A DNA stretch of 64,000 nucleotides, from positions 48,123,593 through 48,187,592 of the forward strand of contig CM019071.1 of the NCBI GenBank assembly GCA_009667805.1. The letters run 5' to 3'. The notes under the pieces were generated by a model, which had not been told where the DNA came from, searched no databases, and saw nothing but the letters and a program-made list of their open reading frames with translations. The position numbers and the translations under genes were made by a program. Below, piece after piece: positions 47,538-59,516 of the stretch (position 1 is its first letter; each line of letters starts with the position of its first letter). This DNA is from Leptobrachium leishanense (Eukaryota > Chordata > Amphibia > Anura > Megophryidae).

Positions 47538-47738
47538 GACACGGAGGCGAGTATTTGCAGTCTCTTTCTACTTCTTGCTGCTGTTTAATAAAGTTATATA
47601 TGGATATATACTTTTCTGAGAAGAAAAAAGGATGGTACCAACATGGTACATCCTAAAACACCCCTCCCGTAGCGCAGTATGGGCTGTCCTGAGTTAACAT
47701 AAGATCCCCCCTAACGTCCATTAAGCCTCTTTTCTTGA
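47538..47738. repeat. DIRS inverted terminal repeat, left copy
   Basis: GACACGGAGGCGAGTATTTG through AACGTCCATTAAG matches the reverse complement of 52458-52660, including ACACCCCTCCC and CGCAGTATGG. A block at 47570-47617 is in the same, not inverted, orientation as its counterpart at 52567-52622. A further 45 bp outward (from 47493) matches only the internal complementary region. Confidence 0.88.
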
Positions 47739-48098
47739 CAATCACGAGGAAACTGGAAACTAGAAAACGACACTTGAAATCCTTTCCATTCGGAGCTGAA
47801 GATGGGTGACCCAACCGGAAAGCAAGGGGAAGATTCCAACCTTAAGCAGATGGACCAGTAGCTGCAATAAAAGCACAAAACACGAAGGAGGTGTTAGAAT
47901 AAACACGGTAACTGCGTGCAACACACAAGACACGCGATACTAGCGCTGAAAAGATTTCAGAACCCATAGGAACAAATAAATTGTTTTATTGAACAAACAC
48001 AGATAAGCCATTATAGTGAATGAATAAGGAAGACACAGAGTCCATGTTTTATTAATTCTAATACAGCAATATACAAAAAGGGGGGGGGAACGGGAGGG

Positions 48099-48191
48099 AA
48101 ATACTCGCCTCCGTGTCATTAATAAAATTCAAATTTTCCGTTAGGAACATTTTGTAATTTTACGGCATGACACGGAGGCGAGTATTTGCAA
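48099..48191. repeat. DIRS internal complementary region
   Basis: The left half (ATACTCGCCTCCGTGTCATT through TTTGTAATTTT) is the reverse complement of the outer edge of the left terminal repeat. The right half (GGCATGACACGGAGGCGAGT) is the reverse complement of the outer edge of the right one. The junction is near 48161. Confidence 0.88.
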
Positions 48192-48203
48192 GTTCAGAGG
48201 AAG

Positions 48204-48720
48204 CTAAACATCCGACGACCAATGTATTATAGGTTTAAAGTAAAACTCCCTAAAAGTGGATTCCCGCGACCAGTCCGCGGAACGTAATAAGTCCTCCAGG
48301 CAACAGCCCGAGGAAACCGCTTTTGAAGCAATGGCACTAACTGAGTGTGCCCCGAATTGGGAAGTGTCGATCCCCGCTAACTCCAATAGCCAGCGAATCC
48401 ACCTAGCCAGGGTGGGTGAGGCAACTGGGAGGAAAGGGGGCTTGAAAGAAATAAAGGAGCAACTTCCTCCATACGTCTAAAGGGCAGAGTACGTTCCTCG
48501 TATTCCTGCAAACATCTGACCGGACATAACCACGGGTGTGAGGGAAAAACCGCTTGTGAGATGGAGGTCTTGGTGCGACGGGAAATGTCAAACCGTACAC
48601 CTTCCGGCAGGAAAGAGCGGACTCCAAAGTCCAAAGCTCTCATCTCCCACTCACTTACACGAGCTTAAACACAATAACATCAGCAACTTAGCTGAAAGTC
48701 GGCGTCCGGACAATCCATGA
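48204..48720 (-). pseudogene. DIRS tyrosine recombinase, C-terminal catalytic part
   Basis: The minus strand reads LLMLLCLSSCKRVSE, GVRFDISRRTKTS and CPVRCLQEYEERTLP. After a frame change it reads AGIDTSQFGAHSVSAIASKA and LLRSADWSRESTFREFYFK. The HS-and-STF-FY arrangement fits the conserved box II of DIRS recombinases. The usual arginine after HS is not seen (AHSVSA), a likely inactivating change. At least two frame breaks occur (near 48640 and 48380). Confidence 0.85.
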
Positions 48721-49522
48721 TTATCAGGCCAATCGAGGAGGAAACGCAACACCACAGTAACATCCCATGTGACAATATATCGAGGGCGCAGGGGAGGAGC
48801 AAAACGGGCACCCCGTAGGAGTCGGCATACTAATGGATGATGCCCAAGAGGAACACCCTCAAAACCAATATGTCCCGCAGACATAGCTGATCTCCACACA
48901 TTGAGGGAACGGTAAGCTGAGCCCGAGTCAAATACAGAGGAAAGGAAATTGAGGACATGCGTCAGAGGGGCTGAAAAGGGATCCTGAGCCCGTTCAAGAC
49001 ACCAGCCAGACCATCTTGCCCAACAGGAGGCGCATACCCCTATGGTTCCTGGGGCCCAAGATTGTTGGAGCAACGAGGCAGTAGAGCTTGATATGCCACT
49101 TGTTGATCCACCAGTCCCAAAAGCAACCAGGCCATGAGTTACAGTTGACCTGACAAAATCAACGGGTGTGGTCTGTGATCCGGATCCAGTAGCACATCTG
49201 GTAGGGACGGAAGCAAGCGGGGGTCGTCTATCACCAGATCCAGGATGGAGGAGAACCATGCTTGAGATGGCCAGAACGGGGTCACCAGCACCAAGGTGAT
49301 GTGACCTGTCCTCACAACGTTCAGGACTCTCTGAACCAGTGCAAACGGAGGGAACGCATAGGGACAACCCTGTCCCTAGTCGTGGAGGAACGCATCTGTC
49401 GCCGCTGCGTCTGGATGCCAGCTGAAGAACTTCGGCAGCTTTGCATTCAGCCGGCAGGCAAACAAATCCGTGTGGAAGGGACCCCACAGCCGAGAGAGCG
49501 TTGAGAAGACTGAGGAGTGGAG

Positions 49523-50560
49523 CTACCAATCTCCTGCGTCGCGCCAATACCGAGAGTTCCATTCCGCGATCACATTCGAGAGCCCTGGAATGAACTGCGC
49601 CGTCACATGGATGTGATGTTGAAAACCGAAATCCCAGAGTTGATGTGCCTTGAACGTCAGTTGGATTGAGCGGGGTCCCCCCAGGCTGTTGATGTACTGC
49701 ACAGCCGGGAAATTGTCCAAACGAAGGAGAACTGCTCGATGGTCGGTTCCTTTCACAAAGCACCGGAGAGCAAAAAATGCCGCTGGCAGTTCCAGGGCGT
49801 TGATATGCAGCGACATCTCCTCTTGGGACCAATGACCTCCCGACTCCAGTTGACCGCACCGAGCTCCCCAGGATAGATTTTTCCATGTTGATCAGGAATC
49901 CGAGATCCAATAACAGCTGCATGGTCCGTTGGAGATGTAGTTGTATGGTGGAGTGTGACTGCGACATGAGGATGTCGTCTAGGTAGATCACTAAATGCAC
50001 CCCTTTTACTCGTAAGTGAGCCACCACTGGTTTCATGATTTTCGTGAAACACCAGGGAGCCAATGAATGGGAGGCATGTGAACCTCCACATTCTGCCATC
50101 CCAGGGGAATGCGAGAAAGTCCCGGAAGTCCTCTCGAATCGGAATTGTCAAATAGGCATCCTTGAGATCCAATCTGACAAGCCAATCCCCTGGAATCAAC
50201 AATTCTTTCATCGTGTGTATTCCTTCCATTTTGAAATGGCGGTTATACCACCCAACTCTTTCAGGTTGATGACTGGGCGGTAACCGCCCCCTTTCTTTGC
50301 AACTACAAAGAGGTTGCTTATAAAGTACGGCGTGTGAGTATGAGAATGTTCTACGGCCCCTTTCTGTTGAAGGCTCAGGACCTCTGCATGTATTAACTCG
50401 TGTATTATCGATGAAAGCGATAGCGGATGTGGTGGTGACGACTGGTATGGAGTGTCGGTGAAATCTACCGTGAATCCCTGCACCGTGTTGAGAACCCATG
50501 TATCTCGTGTGAGTGCGTCCCAGTTGTGTAGGAAATGACGCAAGCGCCCCGCGATTGGGA
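49523..50560 (-). pseudogene. DIRS reverse transcriptase and RNase H
   Basis: On the minus strand, NLFVVAKKGGGYRPVINLKE, then WLVRLDLKDAYLTIPI (motif A aspartate), WRFTCLPF and LVIYLDDILMSQ (YxDD catalytic motif) are followed by RNase H residues in HINALELPAAFFALRCF and LLRLDNFPAVQYINSLGG. Blocks lie in three frames, so there are several frameshifts. Sequence from about 49500 to 48720 may hold the remnant of the methyltransferase-like domain, but I recognise no motif. Confidence 0.87.
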
Positions 50561-52165
50561 TCGTGGGATGTGGTATAGGAAGTACCTGTTGGACGACGGA
50601 AATATCCTCTGCCTCTCGTCCCTCTAGAGCCGCGTCCCTGCCAGGGTCGAGCTCGTGATGGGAAAAAGGATCCCGTGAATCCTGATGCTCTGGACTTTGG
50701 AGCAGATAGTGAGGGCAAGTTCCCGGGATGGGAAGCGGCGTAAGGATTAGATCCGCGGCCGGCAGGGCGCCCTCTGTATCTGCCGGCCCTGCCAAAAACC
50801 CGAGTGGGATTGAAGACCTTCTTCATTGTGGCCTCTGTCTTTTCCATAATGTTAAGTGTTCGCATACGTTCCCATCTCTTTGATGAAACGATCCCCAAAC
50901 AGAAAACCCTGCGCCTCACTACCTAGGTCTTTAGGGGCTAGAGTGGTGAACTGCGGGTCCATTTTGATCAGGATTGCTTTACGGCGTTCTGCCGCTATTG
51001 CCGCATTAGCGTTCCCGAACAAACACATAGTGTGCTGTAACCATCCCCCAACATCCTCCGGTTCCAGGGGGTTACTAGAGAGCTTAGCATCTTCCACCAT
51101 TTCGAAAAGGCGTGTTAAGGGACCTGACATATCAAGGACTTTGTCCTGTATCATGCGCAGAGCATTGTCGATTCCCTTTTTTAATGTCCACCCTTTTCCT
51201 CCCAGGAATTTTTCAAAATATTCGTCTACCACCGGGGTAAGGCAGACTTTGCCCGCGGTGGTAGGTCGGGGACACTCAGCCCTCATCGTTGCTCTGGAGG
51301 GACGGTCTAGGGGGGCCCTGAAATTCTGATCAATCCACTTGGTCACATGGGGCAGTGGATACCACTCTGTAGAGCGCGGGCGGGATATGGTTTGGGGGTG
51401 AAACAGGGGGTTCCCCTGCGGGTCGTAAATGATTTCTCGTGGGGTGGCCCCCGGGAAAATAGGTGGTAAAACATCCTCCTCCAGCTGCGCATCGTAAGCG
51501 GGCGCATGGATTTCGAAAGGCTCCTCATAGTCATAAGCCTTATCCCCATCATCCTCATCTGAAAGCGGATAAGCCGGTAACAGAGAGGTGCACGTTTTTT
51601 GTTGTTTGGGCAAACATACCGCTTTACACGCCCCGCGGTCAAGGGCTCGTTTTTGTGCGGGGATGCTATGGGGGTCAGGCAGTTGAGCGGGGTTGCCAGC
51701 CCCTCTGGCGCTCAGATTGTCAGATTGCACGGTCTCACTGTGAGCGTGAAAGCTCTGGGGTCTGTTTAGAGCCTGAGAGCTCATGGGTCGATTAAAATTC
51801 AATTGAGGAGGATGTGAGGCTAATTAAAGCTAGGGCCATGGGCACACATGGAGTGAGCAGGGGTAAGTGTTCCAGAGGAAACAGTAGGGCAGGGGTTAAA
51901 CAGGTATGGAGGCATAAAAATAATGGGGAGTATATGAAGTGGATGGTACATTACGGTCAGCCCAGGCGCGGGAGAAGGACTCCGACATACAGGCGACCGC
52001 CGACTGCATTCGGGTGATTGAAGCCTCCAGCCGTGTCTCAGGGTCCTCCCGCTGGGGGCGCAGGGGTAAGCCATGCCGGTCAGCGAGGGTAGAGATGTGC
52101 ATCACCTCACCCTCGGAGTCGGAATCGAGCTGACCGGAGCGTGAGTTGTGCTTGGAGAGCGACAT
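50561..52165 (-). pseudogene. DIRS gag-like region
   Basis: It starts MSLSKHNSRSGQLDSDSEGE at 52165 and is interrupted by an in-frame stop near 51896. It reopens from 51802 for 316 codons (SRPRSTEWYPLPHVTKWID, FEMVEDAKLSSNPLEPEDVG). It ends in an Arg/Gly-rich tail (RGSRGTRGRGYFRRP) after a frame change near 50900. The basic tail suggests nucleic-acid binding. The role is inferred from position. Confidence 0.75.
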
Positions 52166-52457
52166 GATTCAAAAGCAAGTCTTTCCCTGTTTGAAAAGGC
52201 CGCCGCCTAAAGCCCGCGAAAACGCCGCGAGATAGGGGGCGGAGCCTAACGCATGAGGCGAATGCTCGGTGATTAACAGCGCAGGCCGTGGGAGGTGTAA
52301 AGACAGGATTGTAACACCCAGTTACAGAACCTAAACCCAACGGCCAAAAACGCTGACACATTAAATAAACACAATGAATAAATCCAGCGTCCCAGACTCC
52401 CTAAAGCGCAGGGAGGCTGGGGCAAAACTTTTCTATACTTAACTGTCCGCTAAGCAG

Positions 52458-52660
52458 CAAGAAAGAGGATTAATGGACGTTAGAGGGGATCTTATGTTGA
52501 CTCAGGACAGTCCATACTGCGCTATGGGAGGGGTGTTTTAGCATGTACCATGTTGTTTTCTTCTCAAAGTTATATATGGATATATACTTTTCTGTCTACT
52601 TCTTGCTGCTGTTTAATAAAGTAAGAAAGAGACTGCAAATACTCGCCTCCGTGTCATGCC
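52458..52660. repeat. DIRS inverted terminal repeat, right copy
   Basis: Reverse-complementary to 47538-47738 except for the block 52567-52622. It ends GCCTCCGTGTCATGCC. Confidence 0.88.
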
Positions 52661-52707
52661 TTAAAATTCAGAGCAGGAAATAAACGAATCAAAGAAAATC
52701 TGGATAA

Positions 52708-53137
52708 GGCTGGAGTCAGACGAACGCAGTGCGAACGTGCGTTTAGCTGCACTTTATGACGGCCATGGTAGCAGCAAATGACGGCCAACGCAGGCCCACA
52801 TACGAAGTACGGCCGCACGAAAGGACAGCCATGCAATGCAAGCGGCAAACGAACGCATTTTTGCAAGAACGTCGAACCGCCGCTAGTACGGACGTACAGA
52901 GTGCACTGCGTCCGCATAGCGGCGTGTGTGCGTGATTTGGAGACGTCAGACGCTGCTCATGTCCGGCCAACATAACGTCCAGACACACAAAGTTTCCTAG
53001 TATGGATCTGTATGAAATCACGACCGAAATTGCGCATCGTATGACCGCTGTCCCGTATTCCGTGAAAAGGTACGTCCATTCGTTCGGACGCACTTTTTTA
53101 CGGACGATGCAAAAAATGCGTTTGTCTGACCCTAGCC
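52708..53137 (+). mobile_element. PIF/Harbinger MITE
   Basis: It runs from GGCTGGAGTCAGACGAACGC to TTTGTCTGACCCTAGCC with perfect TAA duplications at 52705-52707 and 53138-53140. It lies about 45 bp from the right end of the DIRS element. Same family and orientation as 6918-7342. Confidence 0.9.
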
Positions 53138-53289
53138 TAAACAGAAAACGTACCTTTACTGAATGTTTATTCATTTTAATGATCCCCAAAACGATCAATG
53201 ATGACAGGAAGCTGAAGGAAGGGAAAAACACCAGATTCCGGATATATTAGTTATTATGAGATAACAGAATATTCCGGATAGAATTCCTA

Positions 53290-55598
53290 TATATTTCCTA
53301 CAGAGCACCGCAATTATGGAATAACCTCCCAGACACCATCAAATCTTCCCCCAGTCTAAAGTCCCTTAAGAGATCTCTATTAACATATCTTAATACCGAA
53401 TGCACCTGTAAACATGTAACCTAGTGACTATATACAGAATGCACCTGTAAACATGTAACCTAGTGACTATATACAGAATGTACCTGTAAACATGTAACAT
53501 AGTGACTATATACAGAATGCACCTGTAAACATGTAACACAGTGACTATATACAGAATGCACCTGTAAACATGTAACATAGTGACTATATACAGAATGTAC
53601 CTGTAAACATGTAACATAGTGACTATATACAGAATGCACCTGTAAACATGTAACCTAGTGACTATATACAGAATGCACCTGTAAATGTACATAGTGACTA
53701 TAATACAGAATGTACCTGTAACATGTAACATAGTGACTATATACAGAATGAACCTGTAAACATGTAACACAGTGACTATATACAGAATGCACCTGTAAAC
53801 ATGTAACATAGTGACTAATATACAGAATGACCTGTAAACATGTAACATAGTGACTATTACAGAATGCACCTGTAAACATGTAAACACAGTGACTATATAC
53901 AGAATGCACCTGTAAACATGTAACATAGTGACTATATACAGAATGTACCTGTAAACATGTAACATAGTGACTATATACAGAATGCACCTGTAAACATGTA
54001 ACCTAGTGACTATATACAGAATGTACCTGTAAAACATGTAAACATAGTGACTATATACAGAATGCACCTGTAAACATGTAACCTAGTGACTATATACAGA
54101 ATGCACCTGTAAACATGTAACATAGTGACTATATACAGAATGTACCTGTAAACATGTAACATAGTGACTATATACAGAATGAACCTGTAAACATGTAACA
54201 CAGTGACTATATACAGAATGCACCTGTAAACATGTAACATAGTGACTATATACAGAATGTACCTGTAAACATGTAACATAGTGACTATATACAGAATGCA
54301 CCTGTAAACATGTAACACAGTGACTATATACAGAATGCACCTGTAAACATGTAACATAGTGACTATATACAGAATGTACCTGTAAACATGTAACATAGTG
54401 ACTATATACAGAATGCACCTGTAAACATGTAACCTAGTGACTATATACAGAATGCACCTGTAAACATGTAACATAGTGACTATATACAGAATGTACCTGT
54501 AAACATGTAACATAGTGACTATATACAGAATGAACCTGTAAACATGTAACACAGTGACTATATACAGAATGCACACTGTAAACATGTACATAGTGACTAT
54601 ATACAGAATGTACCTGTAAACATGTGTAACACAGTGACTATATACAGAATGCACCTGTAAACATGTAACATAGTGACTATATACAGAATGCACCTGTAAA
54701 CATGTAACATAGTGACTATATACAGAATGCACCTGTAAGCATGTAACATAGTGACTATATACAGAATGCACCTGTAAACATGTAACACAGTGACTATATA
54801 CAGAATGCACCTGTAAACATGTAACACAGTGACTGTATACATAATGCACCTGTAAACATGTAACACTGACTATATACAGAATGCACCTGTAAACATGTAA
54901 CAGTGACTACATACAGAATGCATCTGTAAACATGTAACACAGTGACTACTATATACATAATGCGCCTGTAAACATGTAACACAGTGACTATATACAGAAT
55001 GCACTTGTAAACATGTAACAGTGACTATATACAGAATGTGCCTGTAAACATGTAACACAGTGACTATATACAGAATGCACCTGTAAACATGTAACAGTGA
55101 CTATATACAGAATGCACCTGTAAACATGTAACACAGTGACTATATACAGAATGCGCCTGTAAACATGTAACACAGTAACTATATACAGAATGCGCCTGTA
55201 AACATGTAACACAGTGACTATATACAGAATGTGCCTGTAAACATGTAACACAGTGACTTATATACAGAATGCACCTGTAAACATGTAACACAGTGACTAT
55301 ATACAGAATGCACCTGTAAAACATGTAACACAGTGACTATATACAGAATGCACCTGTAAAACATGCTAACACAGTGACTATATACAGAATGCGCCTGTAA
55401 ACATGTAACATAGTGACTATTTCCTACACATATTTATTTTCTGTTAAATCTGTATATTTGTGTTTTTAATATCTTGCATTTTACTACTTTGTGTTTCTGT
55501 AAAAATTCAATGTTCTTGAATCCAGGACAAACTGAAAACCAGAGAAAATCTCAATGTATCCGTCCTGGTGAAAATATTTATAAATAAATAAAAATAAT
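53290..55598 (+). mobile_element. L2/Jockey-type LINE 3' end with satellite-like 3'UTR
   Basis: 53301-53427 encodes the reverse transcriptase C-terminus PQLWNNLPDTIKSSPSLKSL and LLTYLNTEC. Then comes 2 kb of 39-bp tandem units, then a LINE tail with GAACATTGAATTTTTACAG-like sequence (reverse strand), TATCCGTCCTGGTGAAA and ATAAATAAATAAA. The tail recurs at 57030-57190, so coding end, array and tail belong to one element type. Confidence 0.72.
53395..55430. repeat. 39-bp minisatellite in the LINE 3'UTR
   Basis: About 52 copies of CCTGTAAACATGTAACATAG and TGACTATATACAGAATGCA. Indels cluster between 53680 and 53890. The period of 13 codons keeps minus-strand frames open. Confidence 0.96.
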
Positions 55599-55599
55599 A

Positions 55600-56378
55600 T
55601 ATAATAGTTACTATGAGGGTAACAGAATATTCCGGATATAATAGTTACTATGAGATAACAGAATATTCCGGATATAATAGTTACTATGAGATAACAGAAT
55701 ATTCCGGATATAATAGTTACTATGGGATAACAGAATATTCCGGATATAATAGTTTACTATGGGATAACAGAATATTCCGGATATAATAGTTACTATGGGA
55801 TAACAGAATATTCCGGATATAATAGTTACTATGAGATAACAGAATATTCCAGATATAATAGTTACTATGAGATAACAGATATTCCGGATATAATAGTTAC
55901 TATGAGATAACAGAATATTCCAGATATAATAGTTACCATGGGATAACAGAATATCCGGATATAATAGTTACTATGGGATAACAGAATATTCCGCATATAA
56001 TAGTTACTATGGATAACAGAATATTCCGGATATAATAGTTACTATGGGATAACAGAATATTCCGCATATAATAGTTACTATGGGATAACAGAATATTCCG
56101 GATATAATAGTTACTATGGGATAACAGAATATTCCGCATTATAATAGTTACCATGGGATAACAGAATATTTCCGGATATAATAGTTACTAGGGATAACAG
56201 AATATTCCGCATATAAAGTTAACTATGGGGATAACAGAATATTCCGGATATAATAGTTTACTATGGGATAACAGAATATTCCAGATATAATTAGTTACTG
56301 TGGATAACAGAATATTCAGATATAATAGTTACTATGAGATAACAGAATATTCCAGATATAATAGTACTATGAGATAAC
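55600..56378. repeat. 36-bp minisatellite running into the gap
   Basis: About 22 copies of GGATATAATAGTTACTATGA and GATAACAGAATATTCC. One copy of the same unit lies at 53236-53283, left of the LINE end. Single-base indels rise steadily toward the gap. Confidence 0.95.
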
Positions 56379-56478
56379 NNNNNNNNNNNNNNNNNNNNNN
56401 NNNNNNNNNNNNNNNNNNNNNNNNNNNNNNNNNNNNNNNNNNNNNNNNNNNNNNNNNNNNNNNNNNNNNNNNNNNNNN
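56379..56478. other. Assembly gap of 100 N
   Basis: One hundred undetermined bases lie between the 36-bp array on the left and the 39-bp array on the right. A round 100 is usually a placeholder, so the true distance is unknown. Confidence 0.98.
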
Positions 56479-57190
56479 TAGTGACTATATACAGAATGCG
56501 CCTGTAAACATGTAACCTAGTGACTATATACAGAATGCACCTGTAAACATGTAACACAGTGACTATAGACAGAATGCACCTGTAAACATGTAACACAGTG
56601 ACTATATACAGAATGCACCTGTAAACATGTAACACAGTGACTATATAGAGAATGCACCTGTAAACATGTAACATAGTGACTATATACAGAATGCGCCTGT
56701 AAACATGTAACCTAGTGACTATATACAGAATGCACCTGTAAACATGTAACACAGTGACTATATACAGAATGCACCTGTAAACATGTAACACAGTGACTAT
56801 ATAGAGAATGCACCTGTAAACATGTAACATAGTGACTATATACAGAATGCGCCTGTAAACATGTAACACAGTGACTATATACAGAATGCGCCTGTAAACA
56901 TGTAACAGTGACTATATACAGAATGCACCTGTAAACATGTAACACAGTGACTATATACAGAATGCACCTGTAAACATGTAACAGTGACTATGTACAGAAT
57001 GCACCTGTAAACATGTAACACAGTGACTATATTTATTTTCTGGGTTAATCTGTATATTTGTGTTTTTAATATTTTGCATTTTATTACTTTATTTCTGTAA
57101 CAATTCAATGTTCTTGAATCCAGAACAAACTGAAAACCAGAGAATCTCAATGTATCCGTCCTGGTGAAATACTTTATAAATAAAATAAAT
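56479..57190 (+). repeat. Second block of the 39-bp array plus LINE tail
   Basis: About 14 copies of the 39-bp unit (to about 57030) are followed by the same LINE tail as at 55430-55598. This is either a tandem duplication of the LINE 3' region or a second insertion joined across the gap. Confidence 0.85.
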
Positions 57191-57236
57191 AAATTTTATG
57201 TGTCCAGGAAAATAGGCCGATCTGGCAACCTTATCA

Positions 57237-57492
57237 TAGGGTCACCAGGGCGGCCATGTTTTCCTGGACACATTTCTATTTCATGCAGAGGGGGAGCACA
57301 TGGAAAGGTGCTGCCATGCAACATGTACATTTCATACGATGCAGGAGGGAAATCAAGGTAGGTCACCTGGGATTCCTTACCTGAAGCTTATGGATTCTAC
57401 ATGTTGCAGGGTGAAAAATGTATGCATTGAACCTTCAGCGTGAATAAATTATATGTGTTCAGGAAAACATGGCTGAGTGATCACAGGGTCAC
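57237..57492. mobile_element. Non-autonomous transposon (GGGTCACCAG ends), copy 1
   Basis: TAGGGTCACCAGGGCGGCCA at the left and CATGGCTGAGTGATCACAGG at the right are imperfect inverted repeats with a shared CATGTTTTCCTGGACAC block. It is about 75-80 percent like the copy at 62177-62409 by eye. The terminus resembles hAT MITEs; no duplication was resolved. Confidence 0.6.
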
Positions 57493-57625
57493 TTCTTCTC
57501 ACCCCCTGAGGGTCCTGCATTCCTACACTTTACCTGGCTCAGGATCCTGTGTGAATTGCAGATCTGTGCGTCACCTGGCTACAATGTTATTTCAAGAATT
57601 GGTCATAAGGAATACAAATTTCTAA

Positions 57626-58260
57626 GGCTGGGTTCACAACTGCGCGTTTTTTGACGCGCGTAATACGTGCGTTTTTGACGCGTGTATCGCGCAAACGTAA
57701 AAAAAAATCCGCGAACGCGCATTGCATCGCGTTCACGCTGCACTCTATGGCTGCAATACGCCCCAAAGAAGCTCCTGTACTTCTTTGGGTGTAGGACGTT
57801 TTACAGAGCGTTCCGACGTGCTGTAAAACGCCCAGGTGTGAACAGGTCCCATAGGAAATCATGGGATAGCGGTCATACGCGATAATGATAGCGGTCATAC
57901 GCGATAATGATAGCGGTCATACGCGATAATGATAGCGGTCATACGCGATAATGATAGCGGTCATACAATGCGCAATGACAGCCATATTTTTTGACGGAGC
58001 TATTTGAAACAAATGGACGTTATGTTGGCCGGACATGAGCAGCGTCTGACGTCTCCTAATCACGTACACACGCCGCTAACCGCTATGCCGACGCAGCGCA
58101 CTCTGTGCGTCAGTACTAGCGGTTCCACGTTCTCGCTTGCGTTGCGCGGCTGAACTTTCGTGCGGCCGTACTTCGTTCATTGGACGTCATTTGCTGCTAC
58201 TACGGCCGTAATAAAGTGCGTCTCAACGCACGTTCGCACTGCGTTCGTCTGACCCCAGCC
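57626..58260 (-). mobile_element. Chimeric Harbinger MITE with 21-bp internal repeats
   Basis: The left end GGCTGGGTTCACAACTGCGC belongs to a different Harbinger subfamily from the right part, which matches the GGCTAGGG family. TAA precedes it but TTG follows, so the right border is not original. Five copies of ATGATAGCGGTCATACGCGA occur at 57866-57965. Confidence 0.75.
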
Positions 58261-58263
58261 TTG

Positions 58264-58689
58264 GGCTAGGGTCAGACGAACGCATGTTTCACGTCGTCCG
58301 TGAAAAAGTGCGTTCGAACGAATGGACGTATGTTTTCCCGGAATTCGCGATAGCGGTCATACGATGCGCATTTTCGTCCGTGATTTCGTACGGATCATCA
58401 ATAAAACACTTTTTGCGTCTGGACGTTATGTTGGCCGGACATTAGCAGCGTCTGACGTCTCCTAATCACACACACACGCCGCTAGCGGACGCAGCGCACT
58501 CTGTACGTCCGTACTAGCGGTATCACGTTCTCGAAAAAATGCGTTTGTTCGCCGCTTGCGTTGCGCGGCCGGACTTTCGTGCGGCTGTACTTCGTATATT
58601 GCCTGTCATTGGCCGTTATTTGCTGCTAATACGGCCGTGATAAAGTGCGGCTGCACGCGCGTTCGCACTGCGTTCGCCTGACCCTAGCC
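58264..58689 (-). mobile_element. PIF/Harbinger MITE abutting the chimeric copy
   Basis: It runs from GGCTAGGGTCAGACGAACGC to CTGACCCTAGCC, followed by TTA. It starts only three bases after the chimeric copy. Same orientation as 21779-22205. Confidence 0.85.
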
Positions 58690-58738
58690 TTAAGGTCCAC
58701 TTCTAGCACCACCATGCCAACTCTCATGGCTTCTCTTA

Positions 58739-58987
58739 GGCCGGGTGCACACTAGGCATTTTTTGTGCGCACTTTCTGGCGTGCGTCGCAGCATATATTT
58801 ACACGGATAGAGAAGGACACACGCATAACACGCGCTGAAGACGTCAGTCAAGGAAACGCCAAGGCGCTAGGATTAACCCGACGTTGGCCGCGTGCTGAAC
58901 GTCAAATGTCAAAAGCCCAGCTTTTTTTTTTTTCCCATTCAACTCAAATTCAGTTTTTACAAAAAAACGCCTTGTGTGCACCCAGCC
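58739..58987. mobile_element. PIF/Harbinger MITE, second family
   Basis: The ends GGCCGGGTGCACACTAGGC and GTGTGCACCCAGCC are inverted repeats, with TTA at 58736-58738 and 58988-58990. It is 249 bp long. Confidence 0.88.
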
Positions 58988-58990
58988 TTA

Positions 58991-59516
58991 AATACACTGG
59001 AGGCAGCTGTATAACTACATCTCCCATGATGCCTTGCCTATGTTAAGTCTTGAAGTGGTCAGTGTGTGAGGAGTGCCCTCAGCTCCCCTGCTCTGGCAGA
59101 AAATGCTGGGTGATGCAGAGGAGTTTCCTTCACCCCACTCAGCGTCACTAGTGATGTCACACACAAAGAGAGGCTGACATCACTCTCTGAGGCCAATCGC
59201 TGTAGCGAGCGTTAACAGAGAGGCAGCGATGGATCAGATCTGTGCATGCGCGTGCAGCTCCGATACATTGCTCTGCGCAGGCGCTACGCAACTTGTGTAT
59301 GTAGAGTGTGTGAGTCCCGTAGAGCTGGACGATTCGCAGTTCCTACGCTACGCAGGTTACATATTAGCGCAAATTGTACAGAAAAGCTTCAGGACTTCTG
59401 GGTTCAGGAGACCCGGAGCCGAAGAAGAGGAGCAGCGCGCTGCCAGAGTGAAATGGTGAGAAAAATCACCAAAAATACATCAATTATTGAGTTACAGTTA
59501 CATGTATTTTTAAAGT
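58991..59516. other. Intergenic, nothing recognised
   Basis: It contains short open frames without recognisable protein features. No array or transposon end is seen. Confidence 0.5.

Larger units (their letters stand above)
47493..52662 (-). mobile_element. DIRS-type tyrosine-recombinase retrotransposon, degenerate
   Basis: Read on the minus strand the order is terminal repeat (52660-52458), gag-like region, reverse transcriptase, RNase H, tyrosine recombinase, an internal complementary region (48099-48191), then the other terminal repeat (47538-47738). This is the DIRS layout. The two ends are inverted, and the internal region is complementary to the outer edges of both, as DIRS replication through a circular intermediate requires. 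No target duplication was found, as expected for recombinase-mediated insertion. Stops and frameshifts in all coding parts make it inactive. Confidence 0.92.
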
